Source: CAVZBW01 sp963778465
Lineage (GTDB): Bacteria; Actinomycetota; Acidimicrobiia; Acidimicrobiales; RAAP-2
Direction: 5' to 3'
DNA length: 64,000 nucleotides
Assembly: GCA_963778465.1 (NCBI GenBank)
Contig: CAVZUK010000002.1
Location: 186,001-250,000, forward strand
Below are positions 26,753-35,067 of the stretch, piece by piece. Every line of letters starts with the position of its first letter. Position 1 is the stretch's first letter. Both the position numbers and the translations under genes were made by a program. Under the pieces are notes generated by a model. The model was not told the DNA's origin and did not search any database. It was given only the letters and a program-made list of their open reading frames with translations.

Positions 26753-26807
26753 GAGCGTCTCTCTTCCGTGTTTGTCAACGATGGATGCTTAGCTCTGTCC
26801 CGTCCGG

Positions 26808-27326
26808 CTACCAGGGCAAGGACGTCCCTGTCTCGAGCAGGGTCTTCAGGCTGGAAAGCACGGCTGGCCAGCCATACGAGATGCCCTGGAGAACGCCGCT
26901 GCCGGGTTCGAAGCCGTCGTGGACGACCGTGAGTTTGACCACACCGTCCCCGGTGTCCTCGATGTCGAAGGCGACCTTGGAGCGGGGCTCAGCCCGCCAG
27001 GCGTCAGCGGTGGTCTCGTCCATGCCGACCAGGGCGGCCCATTCGGGCGTGAACGTGTGCCAGGTATAGGCCAGCCGGCGAGATGGATCGGACTCGAGGA
27101 TCACTTGTTCGGGGTCGCTCACCACGAGGCCGACCTCCTCGTGTGCCAAGTCGTAGGTCGAACCCTTCTTCCAGTCCGAGCGGAAGGTCTTCGGACCAGC
27201 TCGATGGTGCGACCAGTACCGTTTCGTGACGGTGGGTTCGGTAAGTCCCTGCCAGACCCGCTCGGGCGTGGTGTGGATATAGGTCGTGTAGATGAAGCTG
27301 GTCGTCTGGTCGATGTCTACAGTCAT
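26808..27326 (-). CDS. SRPBCC / AHSA1-like domain protein
   Basis: A 172-aa START-like fold protein. The N-terminal strand-helix FIYTTYIHTTPERVWQGLTEPTVTKRYW, the strand PSRRLAYTWHTFTPEWAAL and the long C-terminal helix (GWPAVLSSLKTLLETG) are typical of the AHSA1/activator-type group, which binds hydrophobic molecules. A GGAGACAAGG-type ribosome site precedes ATG 27326. It lies between the MFS and DUF899 genes, 55-62 bp apart, so one transcript is likely. The pairing with an ArsR/SRPBCC operon across the divide is recurrent in actinobacteria. Confidence 0.85.
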   Translation of the reverse strand: MTVDIDQTTSFIYTTYIHTTPERVWQGLTEPTVTKRYWSHHRAGPKTFRSDWKKGSTYDLAHEEVGLVVSDPEQVILESDPSRRLAYTWHTFTPEWAALVGMDETTADAWRAEPRSKVAFDIEDTGDGVVKLTVVHDGFEPGSGVLQGISYGWPAVLSSLKTLLETGTSLPW

Positions 27327-27388
27327 GGCCTTGTCTCCTGTCGTTGAGTTGCCGGATTGAATCTGGTGCGGGTCCTTGAGGGCAGCCT

Positions 27389-28942
27389 TCATTCTCCGGC
27401 CGACGCCAACGCGAGCTCTCGTGCCCGAGGGATCGAATCCACCTTGGAACGCTCCGGACGCCGGATGAGGAGGACTGCTACGGGAACAGCGAGCAGACCG
27501 GTCAGTCCGCACACGCAGAGGGACAACTGAAGGCCACCGGTGAGCGCTGCAGGTGCGGCATCGCCGCGGTGGACGAGGGTGTGGAAGTGCGAGGCCGCGA
27601 TGGACGACGCGACAGCAACCCCGATCGCGCCGCCCAGGTTCCGAGAGGTGTTGAGCAACCCGGAGGCGACCCCAGCGTCGCGCTGGGACACGCCCGTGAG
27701 GGCTCCAATGGAGATCGGAATGGACGCGAGCGCGGAGCCGATACCGGCCACGAAGAATGGCCCGGCCAAGTCTCGCCAGAAGCTCCCGTTGGGCGGGGAC
27801 TGGGCGGCCCACAGCATCCCGATGCCGATGAGGGCCATTCCGAAGACCATGACGGCTCTGGGCGAGGCGTTCGTCATGGCCTTCTGGATGATCCCGGAGA
27901 AGGCAACGCACAGAGCGGTGACCGAAGCTGTCATCCAGGCCGCACCGGTGGCCAAAGCGGAGTAGCCGAGCACCTGCTGCATATAGAGGGTGCCCAAGAA
28001 GACGAAGGTCAAGAAGCTCGTTCCGAACAAGAAGCTAACGGCGTTCGACGCCGCCACGCCGCCCACGCGGAGCAGTGACAACGGCAGCAGGGGTGTCACG
28101 ACCTTGCTCTCGATGACGAAGAACGCTGCCAGCAGCACAGCTCCGACCACGAGCATGGCGACGCTCTTCGGGGCTGCCCATCCGACTTGCGGTGCCTCCG
28201 AGATGGCGTAGACGATGACCAGCAGGGCGGCGGTGATCGAGAGAGCACCGAAAGGGTCGTAGTGCCGGCGGGTGCTTCCGGCGCGGCTTTCGGGCACGAC
28301 CCGGGGGGCCAGGACCAGCGCGGCGGCGCCGATCGGGACGTTGAAGAAGAAGATGTACTGCCATCCGAGATAGGCGGTGAGGACGCCCCCGGCGAGGAGC
28401 CCAACGGTCGCGCCCAGGGCGCCGACGCCACCCCAGATACTCAGCGCCTTGTTGCGTTCCGCCCCCTCGGGGAACAGGTTCATCACGATCGACAGCGCGG
28501 CGGGGAGCACGAGCGCGGCACCGAGCCCCTGGATACCTCGCATCACGATCAGAGACGTATCGGAGTTGGCAAGACCGCCACCGAGCGAGGCGCCGGTGAA
28601 GACGATCACGCCGGCCATGAGGAGTCGGCGTCGTCCGAGCATGTCCGCCGCGCGGCCGCCGAGGAGCAGAAAGCCGGCGAAGGTCAGCCCGTAGGCGGTC
28701 ACCACCCACTGCAGGTCGGACTCAGGGAAGTGGAGCTGGTGGCCGATGGTCGGCAGGGCGACGTTGACGATCGTGAAGTCCACGATGGTGATGAAGTAGG
28801 CCATCACAAGGAGGGCAAAAGCTTGCCAGCGCTGGCTCGACGTCTGGGGAGGCTGGCTCGGCCCGACCCGGGCAGTTGGGCCGCTGGGCCCAGTTCCACT
28901 CGGTTCGGCAATGGCCTCTTCCGGGCACGAGACGTTCTGCAT
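27389..28942 (-). CDS. MFS multidrug efflux transporter, 14-TM EmrB/QacA type
   Basis: A 517-aa proton-drug antiporter with about 14 hydrophobic segments. Motif D1-like VDFTIVNVALPTI is in the first segment, motif A GGRAADMLGRRRLLMAG between segments 2 and 3, and the motif C-like glycine-rich stretch GALGATVGLLAGGVLT is in segment 5. Start ATG 28942 has an AGGAGG site 5 nt upstream. It heads the minus-strand run MFS-SRPBCC-DUF899 and is divergent from SRPBCC-ArsR across a dyad-symmetric control region, so ArsR repression is likely. Confidence 0.9.
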   Translation of the reverse strand: MQNVSCPEEAIAEPSGTGPSGPTARVGPSQPPQTSSQRWQAFALLVMAYFITIVDFTIVNVALPTIGHQLHFPESDLQWVVTAYGLTFAGFLLLGGRAADMLGRRRLLMAGVIVFTGASLGGGLANSDTSLIVMRGIQGLGAALVLPAALSIVMNLFPEGAERNKALSIWGGVGALGATVGLLAGGVLTAYLGWQYIFFFNVPIGAAALVLAPRVVPESRAGSTRRHYDPFGALSITAALLVIVYAISEAPQVGWAAPKSVAMLVVGAVLLAAFFVIESKVVTPLLPLSLLRVGGVAASNAVSFLFGTSFLTFVFLGTLYMQQVLGYSALATGAAWMTASVTALCVAFSGIIQKAMTNASPRAVMVFGMALIGIGMLWAAQSPPNGSFWRDLAGPFFVAGIGSALASIPISIGALTGVSQRDAGVASGLLNTSRNLGGAIGVAVASSIAASHFHTLVHRGDAAPAALTGGLQLSLCVCGLTGLLAVPVAVLLIRRPERSKVDSIPRARELALASAGE

Positions 28943-28955
28943 GTCATCCTCCTTG

Positions 28956-29049
28956 TCGATATGCAACCAAAGGTAGCACGTGTGTCCCCCATATGCAACA
29001 AGAAGTTGCATGTATGGTCCGTGACGTGCTACTCTGGGTTGCAGATCGA
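28956..29049. promoter_or_regulatory. 94-bp dyad-symmetric divergent promoter/operator
   Basis: All arms centre on about 29002. From the outside in they are TCGAT/ATCGA (28956 / 29045), TGCAACC/GGTTGCA (28962 / 29037), GTAGCACGT/ACGTGCTAC (28973 / 29024) and ATGCAAC-N5-GTTGCAT (28993-29011). The core contains TTGCAT on each strand, usable as -35 boxes, with -10-like TACTCT (29030) to the right and a mirror TACCTT to the left. A repressor at the centre would block both divergent operons. Confidence 0.75.
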
Positions 29050-29079
29050 GATTCCGAGCGAGGAAAGGACCCGATAGTG

Positions 29080-29526
29080 ATGGCAGGACTCGTGATTGAG
29101 CGGGACATTCTGATCGAGGCACCGGCGGAAGTGGTATGGCGTACCATCACCGAGCCCGACCAGATGACACTGTGGTTCGCCGACCGGGTGGACCTCGACG
29201 TCGAACCCGGTGCCCACGGCTACATGCAGTTCGGCGACCAGGGAGGGCCGGTCGTCGTGGAGACGGTCGATCCCCCTAACCGTTTCTCGTTCCGCTGGAA
29301 CTATCCCCGCGAGGAAGAACCGGTGGTGGGCAACTCAATGCTCGTCGAGTTCACCCTGACGCCTGAGGGCGACGAGCGGACCCGTCTCCGAGTGACTGAG
29401 AAGGGCCACGAACTGCGGAATTGGCCCGACGCCGAGAAGCAGCGTTACGCCGACGAGCACCAGGGCGGGTGGGCCGAGTTTCTGGGACGCCTCGCCAGCG
29501 TGCTCGCGGAGCGCCGGTCGAGATGA
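29080..29526 (+). CDS. SRPBCC / AHSA1-like domain protein
   Basis: A 148-aa START-like protein: IERDILIEAPAEVVWRTITEPDQMTLWF at the N-terminus, central strands (RFSFRWNYPREEEP) and the C-terminal helix GGWAEFLGRLASVLAER. It is the first gene of the plus-strand operon and overlaps arsR by 4 nt (ATGA). ATG 29080 begins the fold; upstream in-frame sequence has no similarity. A ligand-binding or sensing role with the ArsR partner is inferred from the recurrent pairing. Confidence 0.85.
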   Translation: MAGLVIERDILIEAPAEVVWRTITEPDQMTLWFADRVDLDVEPGAHGYMQFGDQGGPVVVETVDPPNRFSFRWNYPREEEPVVGNSMLVEFTLTPEGDERTRLRVTEKGHELRNWPDAEKQRYADEHQGGWAEFLGRLASVLAERRSR

Positions 29527-29897
29527 CAGCGCATACCGATGACGAGTTGTGGTCTGTCATCGCCGACCCGTCTCGTCGCCGGGTACTCGACCTGCTCGTG
29601 AGCCACGGTGAGGCCAGTGCATGGTGGCTGGCCGGCCAGGTGCCGTTCTCCCGCCAGGCGGTTTCCAAGCATCTGGTCGTGCTGGAAGAGGCGGGGCTGC
29701 TCAGCCGCCGCAAGCAGGGTCGAGAGGTTCTCTACCAGGTGGACCCCGACCGTCTCCACCAAGCCACCCGGGCTATGGCTGACCTCGCCGCGCAATGGGA
29801 CCGGCGGCTCAACACAATCAAGCGCCTCGCCGAGGCCGCGCACGCAGCAGCAAAGAACCAAGCAAAGGCTCCCAAGAGGAAGAGGAGTCAATCGTGA
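29523..29897 (+). CDS. ArsR-family transcriptional regulator
   Basis: A 124-aa winged-helix repressor: DELWSVIADPSRRRVLDLLVSHG, the recognition region WWLAGQVPFSRQAVSKHLVVLEEAGLL and the wing SRRKQGREVLYQVDP. No metal-binding Cys cluster is present, so it probably senses an organic ligand or works with its SRPBCC partner. It overlaps the preceding SRPBCC gene and is the natural candidate to bind the symmetric site at 28956-29049 and control both operons. The C-terminus is Lys/Ala-rich. Confidence 0.9.
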   Translation: MTAHTDDELWSVIADPSRRRVLDLLVSHGEASAWWLAGQVPFSRQAVSKHLVVLEEAGLLSRRKQGREVLYQVDPDRLHQATRAMADLAAQWDRRLNTIKRLAEAAHAAAKNQAKAPKRKRSQS

Positions 29898-30055
29898 TGC
29901 CGAACCATCGCGTCGGGAGCGCAGCGTCTGGCCAGATTCAAATAAGCGCCATCAAGGCACTTGGCGAGGCCGTCGAACGACCGCAATGGCTCCCCGCGTG
30001 GTCACTTGCCCCCGGCCGACGACGCCCGGGAGAAATAGTCAATACCTGTGGATGA
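29897..30055 (+). pseudogene. gene start cut by the IS256-family element
   Basis: An ORF starting at ATG 29897, coupled to the arsR stop (TGATG) and preceded by a GAGGAG-type site, reads MPNHRVGSAASGQIQISAIK and ends within about 7 codons of entering the insertion element. It appears to be the broken third gene of the SRPBCC-arsR operon. I do not recognise the family, and no clear continuation was found beyond 31441. Confidence 0.45.
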
Positions 30056-31433
30056 TGTCCCGGTCAGTTACGCGGCGACCTCCGTGTCGTCCTCGCCCGG
30101 ACGCTCGACCATCACCCCCTTCTCGAAGACGACGCCGGCTCGAACGAGCGCGACCAGATGTGGGGCGTTGACGGACCGCCAGCGATCCTGTGCGGCCTCG
30201 ATCAGCTTGTAGGCCATGGCCAGTCCCGCCGATCTCGAACCCGGTCCCTTGGTGACTTTGGTGCGAAGCCGGACCGTGGCGAAGGTCGACTCGATCGGGT
30301 TTGTCGTCTTGAGATGGATCCAGTGCTCGGCCGGGAAGTCGAAGAAGCGGAGCAGCGCCTCGGCGTCGTCGGTGATCTTGGCGACGGCTTTGGGCCACTT
30401 GACCCCGTAGTCGCGCTCGAAGGCCTTGATAGCCACGAGGGCGTGGTCTCGGTCCTCGGCGTCGCGGATCTCCGCCATGGCCCGCCGGGCGGTGGGCTGG
30501 GCGGATGTGGGCAGAGCGCTCAGCACGTTTGCGGCCTTGTGCACCCAACAGCGCTGGCTCGCGGTGTCGGGGAACACGTCGGCCAGGGCCGCCCAGAACC
30601 CGAGCGCCCCATCCCCAACCGCCACCACGGGGGGCCGCATGCCCCGCCGGCGCAGGTCTCGCAGCAGGTCGGCCCACGACTCGGTCGATTCACGGACACC
30701 ATCGGCAATGGCGACGAGCTCCTTGGTCCCATCCGAACGCACCCCCACGATGACCAGCGCACAGAGCCGGTGCTCGTCCAAGCGGACGTTGAAGTGCACC
30801 CCGTCGGCCCAGAGGTACACGTAGTCGACCTCGGCCAGGCTGCGTCGGGAGAACCGCTCCGCCTCTTCCTGCCAGGCGGTGGTCAGGCGAGTGACGACCG
30901 ACGCCGACAGGCTCGCCGCGGACCCGAAGAACCCTTCGAGGGCCGGCGCGAAGTCTTTCGACGACAGTCCGTGCCGGTACATGAGCGGGAGCACCTCGGC
31001 CACCTTCGGGCTCTTGCGAGCCCACGGGGGGATGATCGAGCTTCGGAACCGGTGCCGCTCCCCGGTGGCCTCGTCGACCCGGCGGTCGTTCACCCTCGGG
31101 GCCACCACCTCGACCGGCCCGGCACCGGTCTGGATGCTCCGGGGCTTCGCATGACCGTTGCGGACGACCAGACGGTGTCCTGCGTCGTCGACCCAGTCGG
31201 CCAGGGCCGCCACGTAGGCGTCGACCTCGGCCTCCAAGGCGACGGCCAGCATCCGTCGGGCGCCCTCGCGCACGATCTCGTCCAACGCGGACCCGAGCTC
31301 CGCGGTCGTGTGCTCGTCAGCTACTACTCTCAACATTGGCGTTCCTTCCTCGCCGGGGCGGCAACCCCGACGTTCTCTTGTTCTCAATGAGGAAGGTACG
31401 CCGCGCCTCCGATCAGGTGGTCGATCCACAGGT
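30044..31433 (-). mobile_element. IS256-family insertion sequence
   Basis: About 1.4 kb containing one intact transposase. The matching ends ACCTGTGGAT (30044-30053) and ATCCACAGGT (31424-31433) are a 10-bp inverted repeat. Similarity of the ends continues loosely outward by about 10 bp on each side, so the true tips may be near 30035 and 31442. I could not identify a target-site duplication. Confidence 0.75.
30068..31336 (-). CDS. IS256-family (mutator-type) transposase
   Basis: A 422-aa DDE transposase. Catalytic residues are visible as Asp in VYLWADGVHFNVRL, Asp in VVAVGDGALGFWAAL and Glu in TTNPIESTFATVRLRT. The family segments RCWVHKAANVLSALP and AWQEEAERFSRRSL are also present. ATG 31336 has a GAGGAAGG ribosome site just upstream. 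The gene looks complete and intact, so the element may still move. Confidence 0.95.
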   Translation of the reverse strand: MLRVVADEHTTAELGSALDEIVREGARRMLAVALEAEVDAYVAALADWVDDAGHRLVVRNGHAKPRSIQTGAGPVEVVAPRVNDRRVDEATGERHRFRSSIIPPWARKSPKVAEVLPLMYRHGLSSKDFAPALEGFFGSAASLSASVVTRLTTAWQEEAERFSRRSLAEVDYVYLWADGVHFNVRLDEHRLCALVIVGVRSDGTKELVAIADGVRESTESWADLLRDLRRRGMRPPVVAVGDGALGFWAALADVFPDTASQRCWVHKAANVLSALPTSAQPTARRAMAEIRDAEDRDHALVAIKAFERDYGVKWPKAVAKITDDAEALLRFFDFPAEHWIHLKTTNPIESTFATVRLRTKVTKGPGSRSAGLAMAYKLIEAAQDRWRSVNAPHLVALVRAGVVFEKGVMVERPGEDDTEVAA

Positions 31434-31777
31434 TTCGGTTATAACTCGTGGCGCCGTCAGAGCAAGTCATCAAGGGCTTGCTCGCCCTCGGGAGCCTCCT
31501 CGGCCTCGCATGGATGCCGAAGCTAGCTGCGAGCGGCTGGGCCATTGTTACGGCCGCGCTCCGGCGGATGACCCGCCCGATAGCCCGAGACAGGAGGACT
31601 CGGACGCAGAAACGACTCCGAGCGCCGTACCCCGTGATGCTTTTCATGGCTCACGGCCCCATATGTCCGACTACCACGACGACCCGGCAACCGGCGTCGT
31701 GCCGGCGGCCACCCGTGATCAGAGGAGGGGAACTGTGGGTCTGTTCCGCAGGAGGGCTGGGCGGTGCCCTCCGCTCA
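31434..31777. other. gap between the IS element and the hip operators
   Basis: About 340 bp with no gene I can support. An open frame from about 31448 begins APSEQVIKGLLALGSLLGLA, slightly hydrophobic, but then loses protein character and runs through the operator repeats. It may hold the far side of the gene split by the insertion. Confidence 0.4.
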
Positions 31778-31876
31778 TGTCGACGTACGTCGGCAATGTG
31801 GATGTGCCGACGCACGTCGACATGGTATAATTGTGGGCGTACGTCGACACGGCTCATCTGTCGACGTTCGTCGACA
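31778..31876 (+). promoter_or_regulatory. hipBA promoter with four operators at 27-bp period
   Basis: Four 18-bp near-palindromes: TGTCGACGTACGTCGGCA (31778-31795), TGCCGACGCACGTCGACA (31805-31822), TGTGGGCGTACGTCGACA (31832-31849) and TGTCGACGTTCGTCGACA (31859-31876). Start-to-start spacing is exactly 27 bp each time. A perfect -10 box TATAAT with an extended TG lies at 31826-31831 between sites 2 and 3. Autorepression by the HipB product is the likely mechanism. Confidence 0.85.
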
Positions 31877-31887
31877 GATGAGGACCC

Positions 31888-32169
31888 GTGAAGCTCAATT
31901 CCGTGCAGGACGTCGCCGCCGCCGTCCGGGGCCGGCGCCAGGCCCTGGGGCTCAGCCAGGGCGAGCTGGCGTCCATGGCCGGCGTCTCCCGTGACTGGAT
32001 GAACTATTTCGAGGGCGGCAAGCCCACCGTCGAGCTTGCTCACGTCCTCCGCGTCCTCGACGCCCTCGGCCTCTGCCTCGACCTCGACGAGGGTGGACCA
32101 CGTAAAGACACTCCCGCCGCGAGCCCGGTCGACCTCGATGACCTCCTGGAGGAGTACAGAGACCGATGA
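31888..32169 (+). CDS. hipB: HipB-like antitoxin, XRE-type
   Basis: A 93-aa helix-turn-helix protein: VRGRRQALGLSQGELASMAGVSRDWMNYFEGGKPTVELAHVLRVLDALG is a full XRE/Cro fold with the recognition helix near SRDWMNYFE. A short acidic C-terminus (PVDLDDLLEEYRDR) probably contacts the toxin. GTG 31888 follows a GAGG site by a few bases. It overlaps hipA by 4 nt (ATGA), and four palindromic operators lie directly upstream. It should neutralise HipA and repress the pair. Confidence 0.9.
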   Translation: MKLNSVQDVAAAVRGRRQALGLSQGELASMAGVSRDWMNYFEGGKPTVELAHVLRVLDALGLCLDLDEGGPRKDTPAASPVDLDDLLEEYRDR

Positions 32170-33458
32170 GGGATGCCCTCGTCGTCATCCTGGACGATGC
32201 CGTCGCCGGGACCCTGACCCGCCTGCCACAGGGGCGCCTGCGGTTCGACTACGACGACGATTACCGCCGCCGATCCGAGCCGACGCCCCTGTCGTTGTCC
32301 ATGCCGACGCAGATCAAGTCCCATCCCGACAACGTCGTCACTCCCTGGTTGTGTGGCCTGCTCCCCGACAACGAGGCCGTCCTGACTCGCTGGGGCCGTC
32401 AATTCCACGTCTCGGCCTCGTCGCCGTTCGCACTCCTGGGCTCACCGATCGGGAAGGATTGCGCTGGGGCCGTCCGTTTTGCTCCTTACGATGACGTCCA
32501 CCGGATTCTGACGCGGCCGGGCGATATCACGTGGTTGAGCGACGACCAGGTCGCCGAACGCCTTCGGGACCTCCGGGAGGACTCCACGTCGTGGCTCGGC
32601 AGATCGTTCACGGGCCAGTTCAGCCTCGCCGGTGCGCAGGCCAAGACTGCCCTCTTGCAGAGAGACGGGAAGTGGGGTGTTCCCTCAGGATCGGTCCCGA
32701 CGACGCACATCCTCAAACCTGCGGTATCGGGGTTCGACGATCACGACCTCAACGAGCATCTATGTCTCGATGCGGCTCGTCGAGCCGGCCTCCTTGCCGT
32801 CCGCACGACAGTCGGGAGCTTCGGCGATGAGTCGGCCGTCATCGTCGATCGCTATGACCGTGTGATCCGAGACGACCGGATCGTTCGGGTCCATCAAGAG
32901 GATCTCTGCCAGGCACTCGGCGTGCCTCCGTCACGCAAGTACCAGAACGAGGGTGGCCCGTCCCCACGCGACATCGCCGGTCTGCTCCGGCGGGTGATGC
33001 CTCCCCGTGTCGCCGACGTAGCCGTCTGGCGCTTCGCCGACGCGCTGATCTGGAACTGGTTCGTCGCCGGGACAGACGCGCACGCCAAGAACTACTCGGT
33101 TCTGCTGGCTGACAACCAGGTCCGTCTGGCGCCGATGTACGACGTGGCATCGGCACTGCCATACGGCACCCATGAGAAGAAACTGCGTATAGCCATGAAG
33201 ATCGGTGGGGATTACGGGGTGTATCCCGAGCGCAACACTTGGCCGGCGGCAGCAAAGGATCTTGGTGTTGACCCCGGCCGACTCGTTGCGCGGGTTCAGG
33301 AGATTGGTATGACGATCGCCGACTCGTTCGCAGATGCCGCGAACACGCCCGAGGTTCGAGCACTTGTGCGGCCTCTGCCGGACAAACTCGTGGACCTGAT
33401 CTCCGATCGAGTCACTAGGTGCGTGCGAGTAGTCGTCGAAGGCGCCCGAGCTGTGTAG
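32166..33458 (+). CDS. hipA: HipA-like serine/threonine kinase toxin
   Basis: A 430-aa HipA-type kinase. It has an N-terminal HipA_N domain (VVILDDAVAGTLTRLPQGRLRF, WLCGLLPDNEAVLTRWGRQF), the glycine-rich ATP region SFTGQFSLAGAQAKTALL, THILKP with the conserved Lys, the catalytic loop VAGTDAHAKNYSVLL and the metal-site MYDVASALPY. By family, it phosphorylates a translation target such as glutamyl-tRNA synthetase and causes dormancy. The target here is not known. It looks intact. Confidence 0.93.
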   Translation: MRDALVVILDDAVAGTLTRLPQGRLRFDYDDDYRRRSEPTPLSLSMPTQIKSHPDNVVTPWLCGLLPDNEAVLTRWGRQFHVSASSPFALLGSPIGKDCAGAVRFAPYDDVHRILTRPGDITWLSDDQVAERLRDLREDSTSWLGRSFTGQFSLAGAQAKTALLQRDGKWGVPSGSVPTTHILKPAVSGFDDHDLNEHLCLDAARRAGLLAVRTTVGSFGDESAVIVDRYDRVIRDDRIVRVHQEDLCQALGVPPSRKYQNEGGPSPRDIAGLLRRVMPPRVADVAVWRFADALIWNWFVAGTDAHAKNYSVLLADNQVRLAPMYDVASALPYGTHEKKLRIAMKIGGDYGVYPERNTWPAAAKDLGVDPGRLVARVQEIGMTIADSFADAANTPEVRALVRPLPDKLVDLISDRVTRCVRVVVEGARAV

Positions 33459-33485
33459 TCGATTCGAGCCGACAACACACCAACC

Positions 33486-33773
33486 ATGTATCTGAGCTCT
33501 ATCTCTATCGAAGGGTCTCGAGCAGCGGCAACCGAGCAGCTCGTATGCACTTTCCCCGGTCGCTTCAGCGTCCTCCTGGGAGCCAACAACGCTGGCAAGA
33601 CGACTATCTGTGACGCTCTCTATCTGGCACACATCCACCGTTTCCCCCAAATACCCCGTCCGTCACTGGCAGCACTCGGTGACGTTCCGAGGTCCATCAC
33701 GATCGACTTCGCCTTCGGTGGTGACGGGGATGAGGGACCCCTCGGCCAATCCCTCGTCACCCGCCCGGCCTGA
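33486..33773 (+). pseudogene. truncated OLD/RecF-like ATPase, N-terminal fragment
   Basis: A 95-aa reading frame starting MYLSSISIEGSRAAATEQLV with Walker A in FSVLLGANNAGKTTICDALYLA, the start of an OLD-family or AAA_15-type ATPase as found in many defence genes. It stops after RSITIDFAFGGDGDEGPLG, far short of the several hundred residues expected; the signature, Walker B and Toprim regions are missing. It converges on jetD, 73 bp away. It is probably a remnant left when the Wadjet cassette or another element inserted. Confidence 0.65.
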
Positions 33774-33846
33774 GGGTCCCCCCGGACAGACGACCTTCCA
33801 TGCTTCAGTTCCGTCCGATCTGATGAAGCTGAAGGGAGAGAACAGC

Positions 33847-35067
33847 TCAGTTGTCTTCCGCCGCCATCGCAGCGAGCAACTGGTCGGCGAGAAGCTCCTC
33901 GTGGACGATGCGGCCGTCGGCGCGGAAGGCGGCAGCCAGCTCGGAGTCCCACGGGGTGTCGACGCAGTCGCGGGTGTCGATGTCGAGAGCAAGGCCTGCG
34001 GCGTCGGCGTGTGCCAATGCGGCGGAGTAGTCGGGAGCGGTCATCCGCCATGGGCGGATGCCGGCCGTGTGCATGCGGGCACAGATGGCGATGCCCGGAG
34101 CGTCGAAGTCGCCGTGGTAGCGCAGGTTGGCGCCGTTGCGGCGGAGCTGGGCTAGCAGTTCGGTGACCGCGGTCGACGGGTTGCCATTTCCCGCGATCAC
34201 ACACACGGAGAGCTGCCGCTCCACCGCCGCTTCGACGAGCCGTGGGTTCTCGACAACGAAGACCCGCGAGGCGGTCGGTACGGTCAGCGGCTGGCGCCGG
34301 AGCGCGAGCAGCGTGACGTGCACCGGTAGGCCGCCTTCCGTAGCGGCCCACACCTGGCGGTCGAGCGGGGACGAGCCGACCACCGGTAGACGCCAGGTCA
34401 GCACCGGGGCCGAGACTCGGTCGGGCACGATGCCGACGGCCTCCCACAGCTCACGGCCGTCGAGCGGTCCCACCACGTGTTGCAGCGCAAGGACGATCAA
34501 GGCCGCCCGCCGCGTGCCGGGGTCGAGGGCGTGAGCCGACCCGTACAGCCGGGCCGCCAGCTCGGTGCGTCCGGCACCGGCAGCCGGCACCCGGTCGAGC
34601 AGCCGGCGGACGTCGCCGGTGAGCTCGACGACGGCCGCCGCGTCGAGGTCGCCGACGAGACCGCGGCGTCTCGCGTCCACGGCCCAGTCGGTGGCCCAGG
34701 CCTCCGGCCAGGCGGCGACGGAATGGGCCAGGGCGGCGTGGGCGTCGGCTCGCCGAGCCGCGCGTTCGCGACGGTGGATCGACTCGGCTCCGGGCGGATG
34801 CCCGAGCAGCATCAGGGCATCGTCGAGGTCGGTGCCGACGGCGCGGCGTAGGAGCGCGGTCTCCAGCTCGTCCAGCCGCACACGGGCGGCCGGTGGACGC
34901 CCGAGCAGTGACGTGAGCGCCAGCGTCCCGGCTTGGTCGAGCGCTGGCCGAGCGACGGTGGCGTGAGTGGTATCCCCGCCACGATCCAGCCGGCGTCGCG
35001 CAGCCGCCCAGAGCCCGCTCAGACTCGGCTCGAGCAACGATGCCGGCACCTCGCGCGCCCGGCTCAC
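33847..35067 (-). CDS. jetD: Wadjet type II JetD, DUF2399/Toprim nuclease subunit
   Basis: A 406-aa protein, last gene of the Wadjet cassette. The C-terminal third has Toprim-like features: FVVENPRLVEAAV with the conserved Glu and LRYHGDFDAPGIAICARMH with the DxD pair. This matches DUF2399/TIGR02679, the subunit that cuts plasmid DNA once the SMC complex has extruded a loop. GTG 35067 overlaps the jetB stop by 4 nt (GTGA), which fixes the start; the longer open frame upstream lies inside jetB. Confidence 0.87.
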   Translation of the reverse strand: MSRAREVPASLLEPSLSGLWAAARRRLDRGGDTTHATVARPALDQAGTLALTSLLGRPPAARVRLDELETALLRRAVGTDLDDALMLLGHPPGAESIHRRERAARRADAHAALAHSVAAWPEAWATDWAVDARRRGLVGDLDAAAVVELTGDVRRLLDRVPAAGAGRTELAARLYGSAHALDPGTRRAALIVLALQHVVGPLDGRELWEAVGIVPDRVSAPVLTWRLPVVGSSPLDRQVWAATEGGLPVHVTLLALRRQPLTVPTASRVFVVENPRLVEAAVERQLSVCVIAGNGNPSTAVTELLAQLRRNGANLRYHGDFDAPGIAICARMHTAGIRPWRMTAPDYSAALAHADAAGLALDIDTRDCVDTPWDSELAAAFRADGRIVHEELLADQLLAAMAAEDN

